Assembly: GCF_001905885.1 (NCBI RefSeq)
Contig: NZ_LIYH01000003.1
Span: 434,001 to 498,000 of the forward strand
Length of the DNA: 64,000 bases
Direction of reading: 5' to 3'
Source: Streptomyces sp. CB03234
GTDB taxonomy: Bacteria; Actinomycetota; Actinomycetes; Streptomycetales; Streptomycetaceae
This document shows positions 55,041 to 64,000 of this stretch, in pieces; position 1 is the first letter of the stretch; the number at the start of each line of letters is the position of its first letter. Under the pieces are notes generated by a model, which was given only the letters and a program-made list of their open reading frames with translations, had not been told where the DNA came from and made no database searches. The position numbers and the translations under genes are program-made.

Positions 55041-55152
55041 CACGGCCCCCCGGGCGGTGGCCGGCTGCGGGCCGGGGGGACGGGGGCACGGGCCCGACCC
55101 GGGCGGTGGGCGTCTGCGGGCCGGGGGGAGACGGGCATGGGCCCGGCTCGGA
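55007..55152 (+). repeat. Three ~48-bp imperfect tandem repeats
   Basis: Units begin at 55007, 55055 and 55104, each starting CGGTGG and containing CTGCGGGCCGG then a G-run and GGCACGG or GGCATGG. Lengths are 48, 49 and about 49 bases. There are no unique spacers, so this is not a CRISPR array. Confidence 0.65.
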
Positions 55153-55329
55153 CGGCGCCGGGCCGGGCGTCAAGGCGACGCCCCGATGCCCGCCGGGCGC
55201 GCCACGAGCGGGCCGCCAGGCGCGTAGGCTGCGCGGCCTGCCGCTGGGGCCGTACCGGCGCTCGGGGCGCGGCCGGCCGGTCACGGCGGGCGCCCCGCGT
55301 GGGATGGGGCGCTCGTAGGATGATCGATC

Positions 55330-55380
55330 GCCCGTCCGAATTGCCCCAATTGTTACTCACTAAATCGTGATCTTCCCCTA
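55330..55380 (+). promoter_or_regulatory. AT-rich promoter-like stretch upstream of the response regulator
   Basis: This is the only markedly AT-richer part of the 940-bp gap (AATTGCCCCAATTGTTACTC then CTAAATCGTGATCTT). A promoter or binding site for the regulator gene is likely here. I cannot define exact -35 and -10 boxes. Confidence 0.3.
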
Positions 55381-55485
55381 AAGGCGGACGGTCGGGCTGC
55401 CGAAGAGGTCTGTGACCCTTCAAACACGGTTCGCCCCGGCTTCTTCCCCGAGCCGGCTGTGTCCCGCACCTTCCCAGGAGGCCTG

Positions 55486-56148
55486 GTGTCCGTTCTCCTC
55501 GAGCAGCCCGCAAGCCTGGTCGCCTACCGCCCGAACAAGCCGACGGCCATGGTCGTCGTGGCCGACCCGCGCGTCCGCTCCACCGTCACCCGCCACCTGT
55601 GGGCCCTCGGAGTGCGTGACGTCATCGAGGCGTCGTCCATCGCGGAGGCTCGTCCCCGCGTCGGCAGCCCGCGCGACATCTGCGTTGCCGACGTCCACCT
55701 GCCCGATGGCTCCGGGCTCACCCTGCTGTCCGAGACCCGTGCCGCCGGCTGGCCCAACGGGCTCGCCCTTTCGGCGGCCGACGACATCGGCGCCGTACGC
55801 AACGCGCTCGCCGGTGGCGTCAAGGGCTACGTCGTCACCGGTACGCGGACGAACATCGGCCACCCGACCCGTCCCGGCGCCGCCCCCATCGGCGCCGCGG
55901 CCGCCCGGCTGCACCGCCGCCCCCCGGGTGCCCCGAGCCACCCGGGCGGCTACCGGGAGCTCTCCGGCCGCGAGGTCGAGGTGCTGCGACTGGTCGCCGA
56001 GGGCCAGTCGAACAAGGCGATCGGCGTATCGATGGGCCTGTCCGCGCTGACCGTAAAGAGCCACCTGGCCCGTATCGCCCGCAAGCTCGGCACCGGCGAC
56101 CGGGCCGGAATGGTCGCCGTGGCACTTCGTACGGGAATCATCCACTGA
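55486..56148 (+). CDS. NarL/LuxR-family response regulator
   Basis: The 220-residue protein starts at GTG 55486 with AGGAGG just upstream. The receiver domain (about 15-120) has VVVADPRVRSTVTRHL, the phosphoacceptor-position Asp in CVADVHLPDGSGL, and GLALSAADD, GVKGYVVTG (Lys-like position). The C-terminal GerE/LuxR HTH (about 155-215) reads LSGREVEVLRLVAEGQSNKAIGVSMGLSALTVKSHLARIARKLGTGDRA. No histidine kinase is adjacent, so it is an orphan regulator here. It is conserved upstream of rnd in Streptomyces as far as I recall. Confidence 0.88.
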   Translation: MSVLLEQPASLVAYRPNKPTAMVVVADPRVRSTVTRHLWALGVRDVIEASSIAEARPRVGSPRDICVADVHLPDGSGLTLLSETRAAGWPNGLALSAADDIGAVRNALAGGVKGYVVTGTRTNIGHPTRPGAAPIGAAAARLHRRPPGAPSHPGGYRELSGREVEVLRLVAEGQSNKAIGVSMGLSALTVKSHLARIARKLGTGDRAGMVAVALRTGIIH

Positions 56149-56166
56149 CCGGTTCACCTCACCCCC

Positions 56167-56200
56167 GCGCCCGTCGACGGAACGTTCCGTCGACGGGCGC
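56167..56200 (+). terminator. Perfect 34-bp palindrome between response regulator and rnd
   Basis: 56167-56182 and 56185-56200 are perfect 16-base inverted repeats around CG. It lies 18 bp after the regulator's stop and 26 bp before the rnd start. It is probably a terminator, but as a perfect dyad so near the rnd start it could also be an operator. Confidence 0.6.
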
Positions 56201-56226
56201 TTGCCGTTCACAGATACCCTTGACAG

Positions 56227-57522
56227 GTGACCGACGCCCAAGAGACCGCAGCAGAGACAGCACTGCGCACCACCGGGGGCGGCCCTCCGGACGACGGCGT
56301 CGCAGACGGCGTAGTCGAAGAGACGCCGATCCCCTTGCTCGAGCCCCGCGAGGGCATCCCGCCCGTGGTGGCCGACGAGCATGCCCTCTCCGAGGTGATC
56401 GCCGCCTTCGCGCGCGGCACCGGCCCCGTCGCCGTCGACGCCGAGCGCGCGTCGGGTTACCGCTACGGCCAGCGGGCCTACCTCGTACAGCTGCGCCGCG
56501 AGGGCGCGGGCAGCGCGCTGATCGACCCGGTCGGCTGCCCGGACCTGTCCGCCCTCGGCGAGGCCCTGGACGGCGCCGAGTGGATCCTGCACGCCGCGAC
56601 CCAGGACCTGCCGTGCCTGCGCGAAATAGGCATGGTTCCCAGCCGGCTGTTCGACACCGAGCTGGCCGGCCGGCTCGCCGGCTTCCCGCGCGTCGGTCTC
56701 GGCGCGATGGTCGAGTCGGTGCTGGGGTACGCCCTGGAGAAGGGCCACTCGGCGGTGGACTGGTCCACCCGCCCGCTGCCCGAGCCCTGGCTCCGGTACG
56801 CCGCGCTGGACGTCGAGCTGCTCGTCGACCTGCGTGACGCACTGGAGAAGGAGCTGGACCGGCAGGGCAAGCTGGAGTGGGCGTACCAGGAGTTCGACGC
56901 GATCGCCTCCGCCCCGCCGCCCCCGCCCCGCAAGGACCCCTGGCGCCGGACGTCCGGCATGCACAAGGTCCGCCGACGCCGCCAGCTGGCGGTCGTACGG
57001 GAGCTGTGGACCGCCCGCGACCGGATCGCCCAGCGGCGTGATGTGTCGCCGGGCAAGGTGCTCAGCGACGCCGCGATCGTCGAGGCCGCCCTCGCCCTGC
57101 CGCCCCATGTGCAGGCGCTGACCGCGCTGCCCGGCTTCGGGCACCGCATGGGGCGCCGCCAGCTGGAGCAGTGGCAGGCGGCGGTGGACCGGGCGAAGGC
57201 GCTGCCGGACGCCGAGCTGCCGCAGCCGGGCCAGACGGTGCAGGGCCCGCCCCCGCCGCGCGCCTGGGCGGACAAGGACCCGGCGGCCGCGGCGCGCCTG
57301 TCGGCCGCCCGTACGGCCGTGTCGGCGCTCGCCGAGTCGCTGAACCTGCCGCCCGAGAACCTGATCACGCCCGACACGGTGCGCCGGGTGTGCTGGGAGC
57401 CGCCTGCCGAGGTCACCACGGAGACGGTGACGGGCGTGCTCGCCGGGTACGGGGCGCGACCCTGGCAGATCGAGCAGGTCACGCCGGTGCTGGTCACCGC
57501 CCTGAACGGCGCGAAGGCGTAG
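56227..57522 (+). CDS. rnd: Ribonuclease D
   Basis: RNase D trims 3' ends of tRNA and other RNAs. The 431-residue protein has a DEDDy exonuclease domain: VAVDAERASGYRYGQRAYLVQL (Asp-Glu), LHAATQDLPCL (Asp), and the C-terminal YAALDVELLVDL (Tyr-Asp). An HRDC domain follows (SGMHKVRRRRQLAVVRELWTARDRIAQRRDVSPGKVLSDAAIVEAAL, residues about 235-310) and a C-terminal extension. GTG 56227 starts an acidic leader of about 35 residues. It ends just before a perfect terminator. Confidence 0.93.
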   Translation: MTDAQETAAETALRTTGGGPPDDGVADGVVEETPIPLLEPREGIPPVVADEHALSEVIAAFARGTGPVAVDAERASGYRYGQRAYLVQLRREGAGSALIDPVGCPDLSALGEALDGAEWILHAATQDLPCLREIGMVPSRLFDTELAGRLAGFPRVGLGAMVESVLGYALEKGHSAVDWSTRPLPEPWLRYAALDVELLVDLRDALEKELDRQGKLEWAYQEFDAIASAPPPPPRKDPWRRTSGMHKVRRRRQLAVVRELWTARDRIAQRRDVSPGKVLSDAAIVEAALALPPHVQALTALPGFGHRMGRRQLEQWQAAVDRAKALPDAELPQPGQTVQGPPPPRAWADKDPAAAARLSAARTAVSALAESLNLPPENLITPDTVRRVCWEPPAEVTTETVTGVLAGYGARPWQIEQVTPVLVTALNGAKA

Positions 57523-57531
57523 ACGGAGAGA

Positions 57532-57570
57532 AAGAAGGGTGCCCCCTCCGGCGGAGGGGGCACCCTTCTT
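57532..57570 (+). terminator. Perfect 18-bp hairpin after rnd
   Basis: 57532-57549 pairs perfectly with 57553-57570 around a GGC loop, starting 10 bp after the rnd stop. The right arm ends in CTTCTT, a modest pyrimidine tract. It is the clearest terminator in the window. Confidence 0.85.
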
Positions 57571-57713
57571 CTGTAGCCACGCGGTGTGACGTTCACCGCT
57601 CCGGGCGGGGGGACTGTGCAGCATGGTTACCCGCAAGTAGCATGGGCTGTGCAAGCGCGCGCTTAGCCGCGTGCCCGCAGCAGTGCCATCCCGCACCCTG
57701 GAGGAGAGCCATC

Positions 57714-58928
57714 GTGCCTCGTACCGTCAGGGACGTCGTCTTCGTCGACGGCGTCCGCACCCCGTTCGGCAAGGCGGGCCCGAAGGGCATCTACCACGAG
57801 ACCCGCGCCGACGATCTCGTCGTGAAGGCCATCCGGGAGCTGCTGCGCCGCAACCCCGGTCTGGACCCGGCGAAGATCGACGAGGTCGCCATCGCCGCGA
57901 CCACGCAGATCGGCGACCAGGGCCTGACCCTGGGCCGCACGGCGGGCATCCTCGCGGGTCTGCCGCAGTCCGTGCCCGGCTACTCCATCGACCGCATGTG
58001 CGCGGGCGCGCTGACCGCCGTGACCTCGGTCGCCGGCTCGATCGCCTTCGGCGCGTACGACGCCGTCATCGCCGGTGGTGTCGAGCACATGGGCCGCCAC
58101 CCGATGGGCGAGGGCGTCGACCCCAACCCGCGGTTCGTCAGCGAGAAGCTGGTCGACGAGTCCGCCCTGTTCATGGGCATGACCGCCGAGAACCTGCACG
58201 ACCGCTACCCGCACATCACCAAGCAGCGCGCCGACGAGTACGCGGTGCGCAGCCAGGAGAAGGCCGCCAAGGCGTACGCCAACGGCAAGATCCAGCAGGA
58301 CCTGGTGCCGATCTCGGTGCGCCGCACCAACGCGGAGGCCGGCGAGACCGGCTGGGGCCTGGTCACCGCCGACGAGCCGATGCGCCCGGGCACCACCCTG
58401 GAGAGCCTGGCCGGCCTGAAGACGCCGTTCCGTACGCACGGCCGCGTCACCGCCGGTAACGCCGCGGGTCTCAACGACGGCGCCACCGCGTCGATCATCG
58501 CGTCCGAGGACTTCGCCCGCGAGAACGGCCTGCCGGTCAAGATGCGCCTCGTCTCGTACGCCTTCGCCGGCGTCGAGCCGGAGGTCATGGGCTACGGCCC
58601 GATCCCGGCGACCGAGAAGGCCCTGGCCAAGGCCGGCCTGTCGATCGAGGACATCAACCTCTTCGAGATCAACGAGGCCTTCGCCGTCCAGGTCCTGGCC
58701 TTCCTCGACCACTACGGCATCGCCGACGACGACGCGCGCGTCAACCAGTACGGCGGCGCCATCGCCTTCGGCCACCCGCTCGCCTCCTCCGGCGTACGTC
58801 TGATGACGCAGCTGGCGCGGCAGTTCGAGGAGCAGCCGGAGGTCCGTTACGGCCTCACCACGATGTGCGTCGGCTTCGGCATGGGCGCCACGGTCATCTG
58901 GGAAAACCCCCACTGGGAGGGCAAGTGA
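57714..58928 (+). CDS. fadA: Acetyl-CoA C-acyltransferase (3-ketoacyl-CoA thiolase) FadA
   Basis: FadA cleaves 3-ketoacyl-CoA in the last step of beta-oxidation. The 404-residue thiolase has the nucleophile Cys in DRMCAGALTAV, FEINEAFAVQ, the general-base His in YGGAIAFGHPLASSG and the second Cys in LTTMCVGFGMG. The start GTG 57714 follows GGAGGAGAG. The stop overlaps the fadB start by 4 bp (GTGA), so the two subunits are translationally coupled, as expected for the trifunctional complex. Confidence 0.95.
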   Translation: MPRTVRDVVFVDGVRTPFGKAGPKGIYHETRADDLVVKAIRELLRRNPGLDPAKIDEVAIAATTQIGDQGLTLGRTAGILAGLPQSVPGYSIDRMCAGALTAVTSVAGSIAFGAYDAVIAGGVEHMGRHPMGEGVDPNPRFVSEKLVDESALFMGMTAENLHDRYPHITKQRADEYAVRSQEKAAKAYANGKIQQDLVPISVRRTNAEAGETGWGLVTADEPMRPGTTLESLAGLKTPFRTHGRVTAGNAAGLNDGATASIIASEDFARENGLPVKMRLVSYAFAGVEPEVMGYGPIPATEKALAKAGLSIEDINLFEINEAFAVQVLAFLDHYGIADDDARVNQYGGAIAFGHPLASSGVRLMTQLARQFEEQPEVRYGLTTMCVGFGMGATVIWENPHWEGK

Positions 58929-61054
58929 GCACCACCGCTGAGCTGTTGAAGGGTGCGGCCGAGCTGTTCCCGGACGAGGTCGTCACCAGCGCCCACGTAC
59001 GCCACTTCGACCTGCCCTTCGGGGCGGGCCGGTTCGCGCTGATCACGCTGGACAACGGCTTCGACCACACCAAGCCGACCACCTTCGGCCCGCAGTCGCT
59101 GGCGAACCTCAACACCGCCATCGACCAGGTCGAGAAGGAGGCGGCCGAGGGCACCATCGTCGGTGTCGGCATCACCGGCAAGCCGTTCATCTTCGCCGTC
59201 GGCGCCGACCTCAAGGGCGTCGAGCTGCTGAAGCGCCACGAGGACGCGCTCGCCATCGGCAAGGGCGGCCACGACGTCTTCAAGCGGCTGTCGGCGCTGG
59301 CCGTGCCGACCTTCGCGTACTACAACGGCGCGGCGATGGGCGGCGGTGTCGAGGTCGGTCTGCACTGCACCTACCGCACCGTGTCGGCCGCGCTGCCGGC
59401 GTTCTCGCTTCCCGAGGTCTTCCTCGGCCTGGTTCCCGGCTGGGGCGGCTGCACGATCCTGCCGAACCTGATCGGCGCGGACCGCGCGGTCTCGGTGATC
59501 ATCGAGAACTCGCTCAACCAGAACAAGCAGCTCAAGGGCGCGCAGGTCTACGAGCTCGGGATCGCCGACGCGATCTTCGAGGGCGCGGACTTCCTGGAGC
59601 AGTCGCTGCTGTGGACGGCGTCCGTCCTCAAGGGCGAGATCGTGGTCGAGCGCGCGGACGTCGACCGCGGCGAGGGCTGGGACGCGGCGGTCGCGCGTGG
59701 CCGGTTCATCGCGGACTCCAAGGTGCACGGCGCGGCCCCGGCCGCGTACCGCGCCCTGGACATCATCGAGGCGGCCAAGGACGGCGATCTGCAGAAGGGC
59801 TTCGACGCCGAGGACACCGCGCTCGCCGACCTCATCATGGGCGGCGAACTGCGCGCCGGCATCTACGCCTTCAACCTGGTCCAGAAGCGCGCCAAGCGCC
59901 CGGCGGGCGCGCCGGACAAGAGCCTTGCCCGCCCGGTCACCAAGGTCGGCGTCGTCGGCGCGGGCCTGATGGCCTCGCAGCTGGCGCTGCTGTTCCTGCG
60001 CCGCCTGGAGGTGCCGGTCGTCCTGACCGACATCGACCAGGAGCGTGTCGACAAGGGTGTGGGGTACGTCCACGCCGAGATCGACAAGCTGCTCGGCAAG
60101 GGCCGCGTCAACCAGGACAAGGCCAACCGCCTCAAGGGCCTGGTCTCCGGCGTGCTGGACAAGGCCGAGGGCTTCGCGGACGCGGACTTCATCATCGAGG
60201 CCGTGTTCGAGGAGATGTCGGTCAAGCAGAAGGTGTTCGCGGAGGTCGAGGCGGTCGCCCCGGCGCACGCGATCCTCGCCACCAACACCTCGTCGCTGTC
60301 GGTGTCGGAGATGGCCTCCAAGCTCCAGCACCCGGAGCGCGTGGTCGGCTTCCACTTCTTCAACCCGGTCGCGATCCTCCCGCTCCTGGAGATCGTGCGC
60401 GGCGAGAAGACGGACGACGCCTCGCTCGCCACCGCCTTCGGCGTGGCGAAGAAGCTGAAGAAGACCGCGGTCCTCACCAAGGACGCCCCGGCGTTCGTCG
60501 TGAACCGCATCCTCACCCGCTTCATGGGCGAGATCCAGAACGTCATCGACGAGGGCACCCCGGTCGAGACCGCCGAGAAGGCGATCGAGCCGCTCGGCCT
60601 GCCGATGTCGCCGCTGGTCCTCCTGGAGCTGGTCGGCCCGGCGATCGGTCTGCACGTCTCGGAGACCCTGAACCGCGCCTTCCCGGACCGCTTCAAGGTC
60701 TCCCCGAACCTCAAGGCCGTCGTCGAGGCCGGCAAGCGCGGCTTCTACGTCTACGACTCGGGCAAGCCCGAGCTCGACCCCGAGGTCGCGGCGCTGCTGA
60801 AGCAGGGCGATGTCGTCCTGACCGAGCAGCAGGTGCGGGACCGCGTCCTGGACGCGGTGGCGCAGGAGATCGGCCTGATGCTGGACGAGGGCGTCGTCTC
60901 CGAGGCCCAGGACATCGACCTCTGCCTGATCACGGGCGCCGGCTGGCCCTTCCACCTGGGCGGCATCACGCCGTACCTGGACCGCGAGGGTGTCTCGGAG
61001 CGCGTGAACGGCAAGCGTTTCCTGGCGCAGGGCGTGGCGAGCGTCCCGGCGTAA
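58925..61054 (+). CDS. fadB: 3-hydroxyacyl-CoA dehydrogenase / enoyl-CoA hydratase FadB
   Basis: The 709-residue protein carries an N-terminal enoyl-CoA hydratase domain (about 20-210: FIFAVGADLKGVELL, YYNGAAMGGGVEVGLHC with the active Glu region, PEVFLGLVPGWGGC). The C-terminal NAD-binding dehydrogenase (about 340-640) has KVGVVGAGLMASQLALLFL, the catalytic His/Glu region ERVVGFHFFNPVAILPLLEIVRGEKT, and KDAPAFVVNRILTRFM. It does the middle two steps of beta-oxidation and hands product to FadA. GTG 58925 overlaps the fadA stop. A strong hairpin follows the stop. Confidence 0.95.
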   Translation: MSTTAELLKGAAELFPDEVVTSAHVRHFDLPFGAGRFALITLDNGFDHTKPTTFGPQSLANLNTAIDQVEKEAAEGTIVGVGITGKPFIFAVGADLKGVELLKRHEDALAIGKGGHDVFKRLSALAVPTFAYYNGAAMGGGVEVGLHCTYRTVSAALPAFSLPEVFLGLVPGWGGCTILPNLIGADRAVSVIIENSLNQNKQLKGAQVYELGIADAIFEGADFLEQSLLWTASVLKGEIVVERADVDRGEGWDAAVARGRFIADSKVHGAAPAAYRALDIIEAAKDGDLQKGFDAEDTALADLIMGGELRAGIYAFNLVQKRAKRPAGAPDKSLARPVTKVGVVGAGLMASQLALLFLRRLEVPVVLTDIDQERVDKGVGYVHAEIDKLLGKGRVNQDKANRLKGLVSGVLDKAEGFADADFIIEAVFEEMSVKQKVFAEVEAVAPAHAILATNTSSLSVSEMASKLQHPERVVGFHFFNPVAILPLLEIVRGEKTDDASLATAFGVAKKLKKTAVLTKDAPAFVVNRILTRFMGEIQNVIDEGTPVETAEKAIEPLGLPMSPLVLLELVGPAIGLHVSETLNRAFPDRFKVSPNLKAVVEAGKRGFYVYDSGKPELDPEVAALLKQGDVVLTEQQVRDRVLDAVAQEIGLMLDEGVVSEAQDIDLCLITGAGWPFHLGGITPYLDREGVSERVNGKRFLAQGVASVPA

Positions 61055-61065
61055 CCGCACGGGGT

Positions 61066-61098
61066 GACGGGCCGCAGGGGCTTCCCCTGCGGCCCGTC
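61066..61098 (+). terminator. Perfect 15-bp hairpin after fadB
   Basis: 61066-61080 pairs perfectly with 61084-61098 around a 3-base loop, 11 bp after the fadB stop. It probably ends the fadAB transcript. Confidence 0.8.
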
Positions 61099-61104
61099 CG
61101 CCGT

Positions 61105-61437
61105 TTCTGCCCCCCACCGGCCCGCAGATCGCCACCGGCCGGGGTGGGGCCGTGCAGGGTCGCCCCCGCAGAGGCTGGCGGCTCCGTGACGGCTCCCTTG
61201 CCCGTACCTGAGGCCGCCGGCCTCGAGGAGGTGAGCCCGGAGGGGCCACGCCCCCCACGCCCCGGCAGGCCACCGACCCGCACGGCACCGGGGCGAACCG
61301 GGAACGGGCACCGCCCCGGGAGGAGCCGCCGCAAGGGCACCGCCCCGTCCCGTTGTGCCCACCCTCCCCCAAGCTCTCGGCTTCGGTCGAGCAGGGGGGA
61401 CCCCCATCGCCCCAGCGGGACGAATGCCCACAACGGG
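61105..61437 (-). repeat. Dispersed intergenic element, copy 2 (inverted copy of 54721-55040)
   Basis: Read on the minus strand, this region repeats copy 1: hairpin end at 61349-61437, then GCCTGCCGG, the block CCTCCGGGCTCACCTCCTCG, and ACCCTGCACGGCCCCACCCC. It fills the gap between fadB and recQ. It contains a longer inner hairpin than copy 1 and no gene. Confidence 0.75.
61349..61437. repeat. Full 89-bp hairpin repeat unit with 9-bp terminal inverted repeats
   Basis: The unit begins CCCGTTGTG and ends CACAACGGG, a perfect 9-bp inverted repeat. Inside is a second hairpin: CCCCC at about 61366-61370 faces GGGGGG at about 61394-61399 with GCTCTCGG...GGTCGAGC between. It looks like the common Streptomyces intergenic palindrome I remember from other genomes. 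Confidence 0.7.
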
Positions 61438-61560
61438 GGGGGGAGCCGCCCAGCGGGGCGACCGCCCACAACGGGGAGGCACCGCCCCACCGGACGACGC
61501 CCCACAACGGGGAGGGCCAGGCACCGCCCAGCGGGGCGACTGCCCGCAACGGGGCGGGAG
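61438..61560. repeat. Three partial copies of the hairpin unit end
   Basis: The right-end motif GC(C)CACAACGGGG recurs at about 61464-61476 and 61500-61512, with a variant GCCCGCAACGGGG at about 61542-61554. Each follows CAGCGGGGCGAC or a close variant. These half units suggest repeated insertion or slippage at this site. Confidence 0.65.
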
Positions 61561-61620
61561 GCACGACGGGGTGGCCGCCCCGTGTGGAGTGGGGGACGGC
61601 GCGGGGGCGAACCGGGGCGG

Positions 61621-63477
<1,857 letters not shown>

Positions 63478-63559
63478 CCGGCGATTCTACGAGCGACCGC
63501 CCCGAACGGCCCAAACGGCGAACGGGGCGGCCGGCTGTCTGGTAGGGCTACGGCCGACG

Positions 63560-64000
63560 CTACGGGGCCTTCGTGCCCGCCGCGCGCACGCGAGCGCCCA
63601 GGCGGCTGCGGGGGCGTCCGTACACGAAGTAGACGACGATGCCGGCGGCCATCCAGACCGCGAAGCGGAACCACGTCTCGCCGGGCAGGTTGAGCATCAG
63701 CCACACCGACGCGGCGACCGAGAGGATCGGGATGAACGGCACCCACGGGGTGCGGAACGCGCGGTGCAGGTCGGGACGGGTGCGGCGCAGGATGATCACG
63801 CCGAGGGCGACGACGACGAACGCGAAGAGCGTGCCGATGTTCACCAGGGTCGCCAGCTCGTTGATGCTGGTGAAGCCGGCGATGATGGCGATCAGCACGC
63901 CGAGGAGGATGGTGGGGCGGTAGGGGGTGCGGAACTTGGGGTGTGTGACGGAGAAGAACCGCGGCAGCAGCCCGTCGCGGCTCATCGCGAAGAACACCCG
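63560..64000 (-). CDS. APC-family amino acid permease, N-terminal part outside window
   Basis: The frame is open to the right edge (residues before FFAMSRDGLLP are cut), so only the C-terminal 147 or so residues are here. FAMSRDGLLPRFFSVTHPKFRTPYRPTI is the hallmark loop of the cationic amino acid transporter branch of the APC superfamily. Three or four TM segments follow (ILLGVLIAIIAGFTSI, LVNIGTLFAFVVVALGVIIL, FIPILSVAASVWLMLNL, FAVWMAAGIVVYFVYG), then a short basic tail. It imports an amino acid by ion-coupled exchange; specificity is unknown. Confidence 0.9.
   Translation of the reverse strand, partial: RVFFAMSRDGLLPRFFSVTHPKFRTPYRPTILLGVLIAIIAGFTSINELATLVNIGTLFAFVVVALGVIILRRTRPDLHRAFRTPWVPFIPILSVAASVWLMLNLPGETWFRFAVWMAAGIVVYFVYGRPRSRLGARVRAAGTKAP

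Larger units (their letters stand above)
54547..55485. other. Long intergenic region holding dispersed and tandem repeats
   Basis: Almost 940 bases carry no convincing gene; the open frames here have Pro/Arg/Gly-rich shadow composition. The region contains a CGTTGTGGGCA-type end motif at about 54657, a hairpin unit at 54721-54770, a roughly 320-bp element repeated in inverted form at 61105-61437, three ~48-bp tandem units, and an AT-richer promoter-like stretch at 55330-55380. Confidence 0.7.

Noticed and set aside
55007..55152. Possible CRISPR-like array
   Set aside because: The units are contiguous and imperfect with no unique spacers, and no cas genes are present.
61437..61443. Run of G residues as a sequencing error or frameshift
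   Set aside because: It lies in an intergenic repeat, breaks no gene and cannot be judged without reads.
63497..63540. Hairpin between permease and recQ
   Set aside because: Only 8 bp pair with a 28-base loop, too weak to call as a terminator.

Overview
The window is about 72-74% GC by eye, with frequent GTG starts, G/C-ending codons and purine-rich ribosome binding sites. The gene content (F420-dependent oxidoreductase, coproporphyrin-type haem genes, TIGR04222 proteins, a SAV2148-type HEPN protein, DUF3000) indicates a Streptomyces or a very close actinomycete. Both ends are cut through genes: an aminoglycoside phosphotransferase-like gene on the left and an APC amino acid permease on the right.

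Layout. (1) 0-14.9 kb is ordinary chromosome: an alpha/beta hydrolase, a DEDDh exonuclease, a HEPN/phospholipase-D-like protein, then glycogen and trehalose metabolism (glgX, treY, a DUF1707-FHA protein, treZ). These are followed by an M24 peptidase, a LysR regulator divergent from a CTP-synthase-tail-like amidotransferase, and a nucleoside-kinase-like P-loop protein. (2) 14.9-31.7 kb reads as an accessory zone with clear decay. It has an ArsR regulator abutting the 3' half of a zinc-dependent dehydrogenase, an orphan cytochrome oxidase subunit I with a translationally coupled small membrane protein, and a two-TM protein overlapping a phosphorothioate-sensing type IV (SBD-HNH) endonuclease. 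It also has a YqiJ-like protein / flotillin / 1626-residue MoxR-like ATPase operon, two gutted MFS transporters, a PIN-domain remnant and one intact F420-dependent LLM enzyme. (3) 31.7-43.0 kb returns to housekeeping: msrB, murC, a Usp-like protein, a RibD-C reductase, zapE, OsmC, a Tat-exported PhoX-like protein, a P450, a lipoprotein NodB deacetylase, an aldo/keto reductase, AIM24 and a Pth2-type hydrolase.

(4) 43.0-47.9 kb is the most intriguing block: DUF4142 - DUF692/MNIO oxygenase - TIGR04222 membrane protein with a Gly/Cys-rich tail - DUF4142 - TIGR04222. The MNIO and the tailed protein overlap by 4 bp, and MNIO enzymes elsewhere modify cysteines of ribosomally made peptides. I infer an enzyme-substrate pair in which repeated Ser-Ser-Cys motifs on a membrane-anchored protein are modified. 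(5) 48.0-53.8 kb carries hemQ-hemG, a DUF4349 lipoprotein, a CoA-disulfide-reductase-like enzyme and hemE, consistent with the coproporphyrin-dependent haem route. (6) 53.9-64 kb has DUF3000, a NarL-type regulator, RNase D, a fadA-fadB beta-oxidation pair, recQ and the permease. The regulator-to-fadB segment is bracketed by two inverted copies of a roughly 320-bp dispersed intergenic repeat with hairpin ends.

I saw no rRNA, tRNA, CRISPR array, intact insertion sequence or origin. All family names come from reading the sequence and recall of the families; no database search was run.
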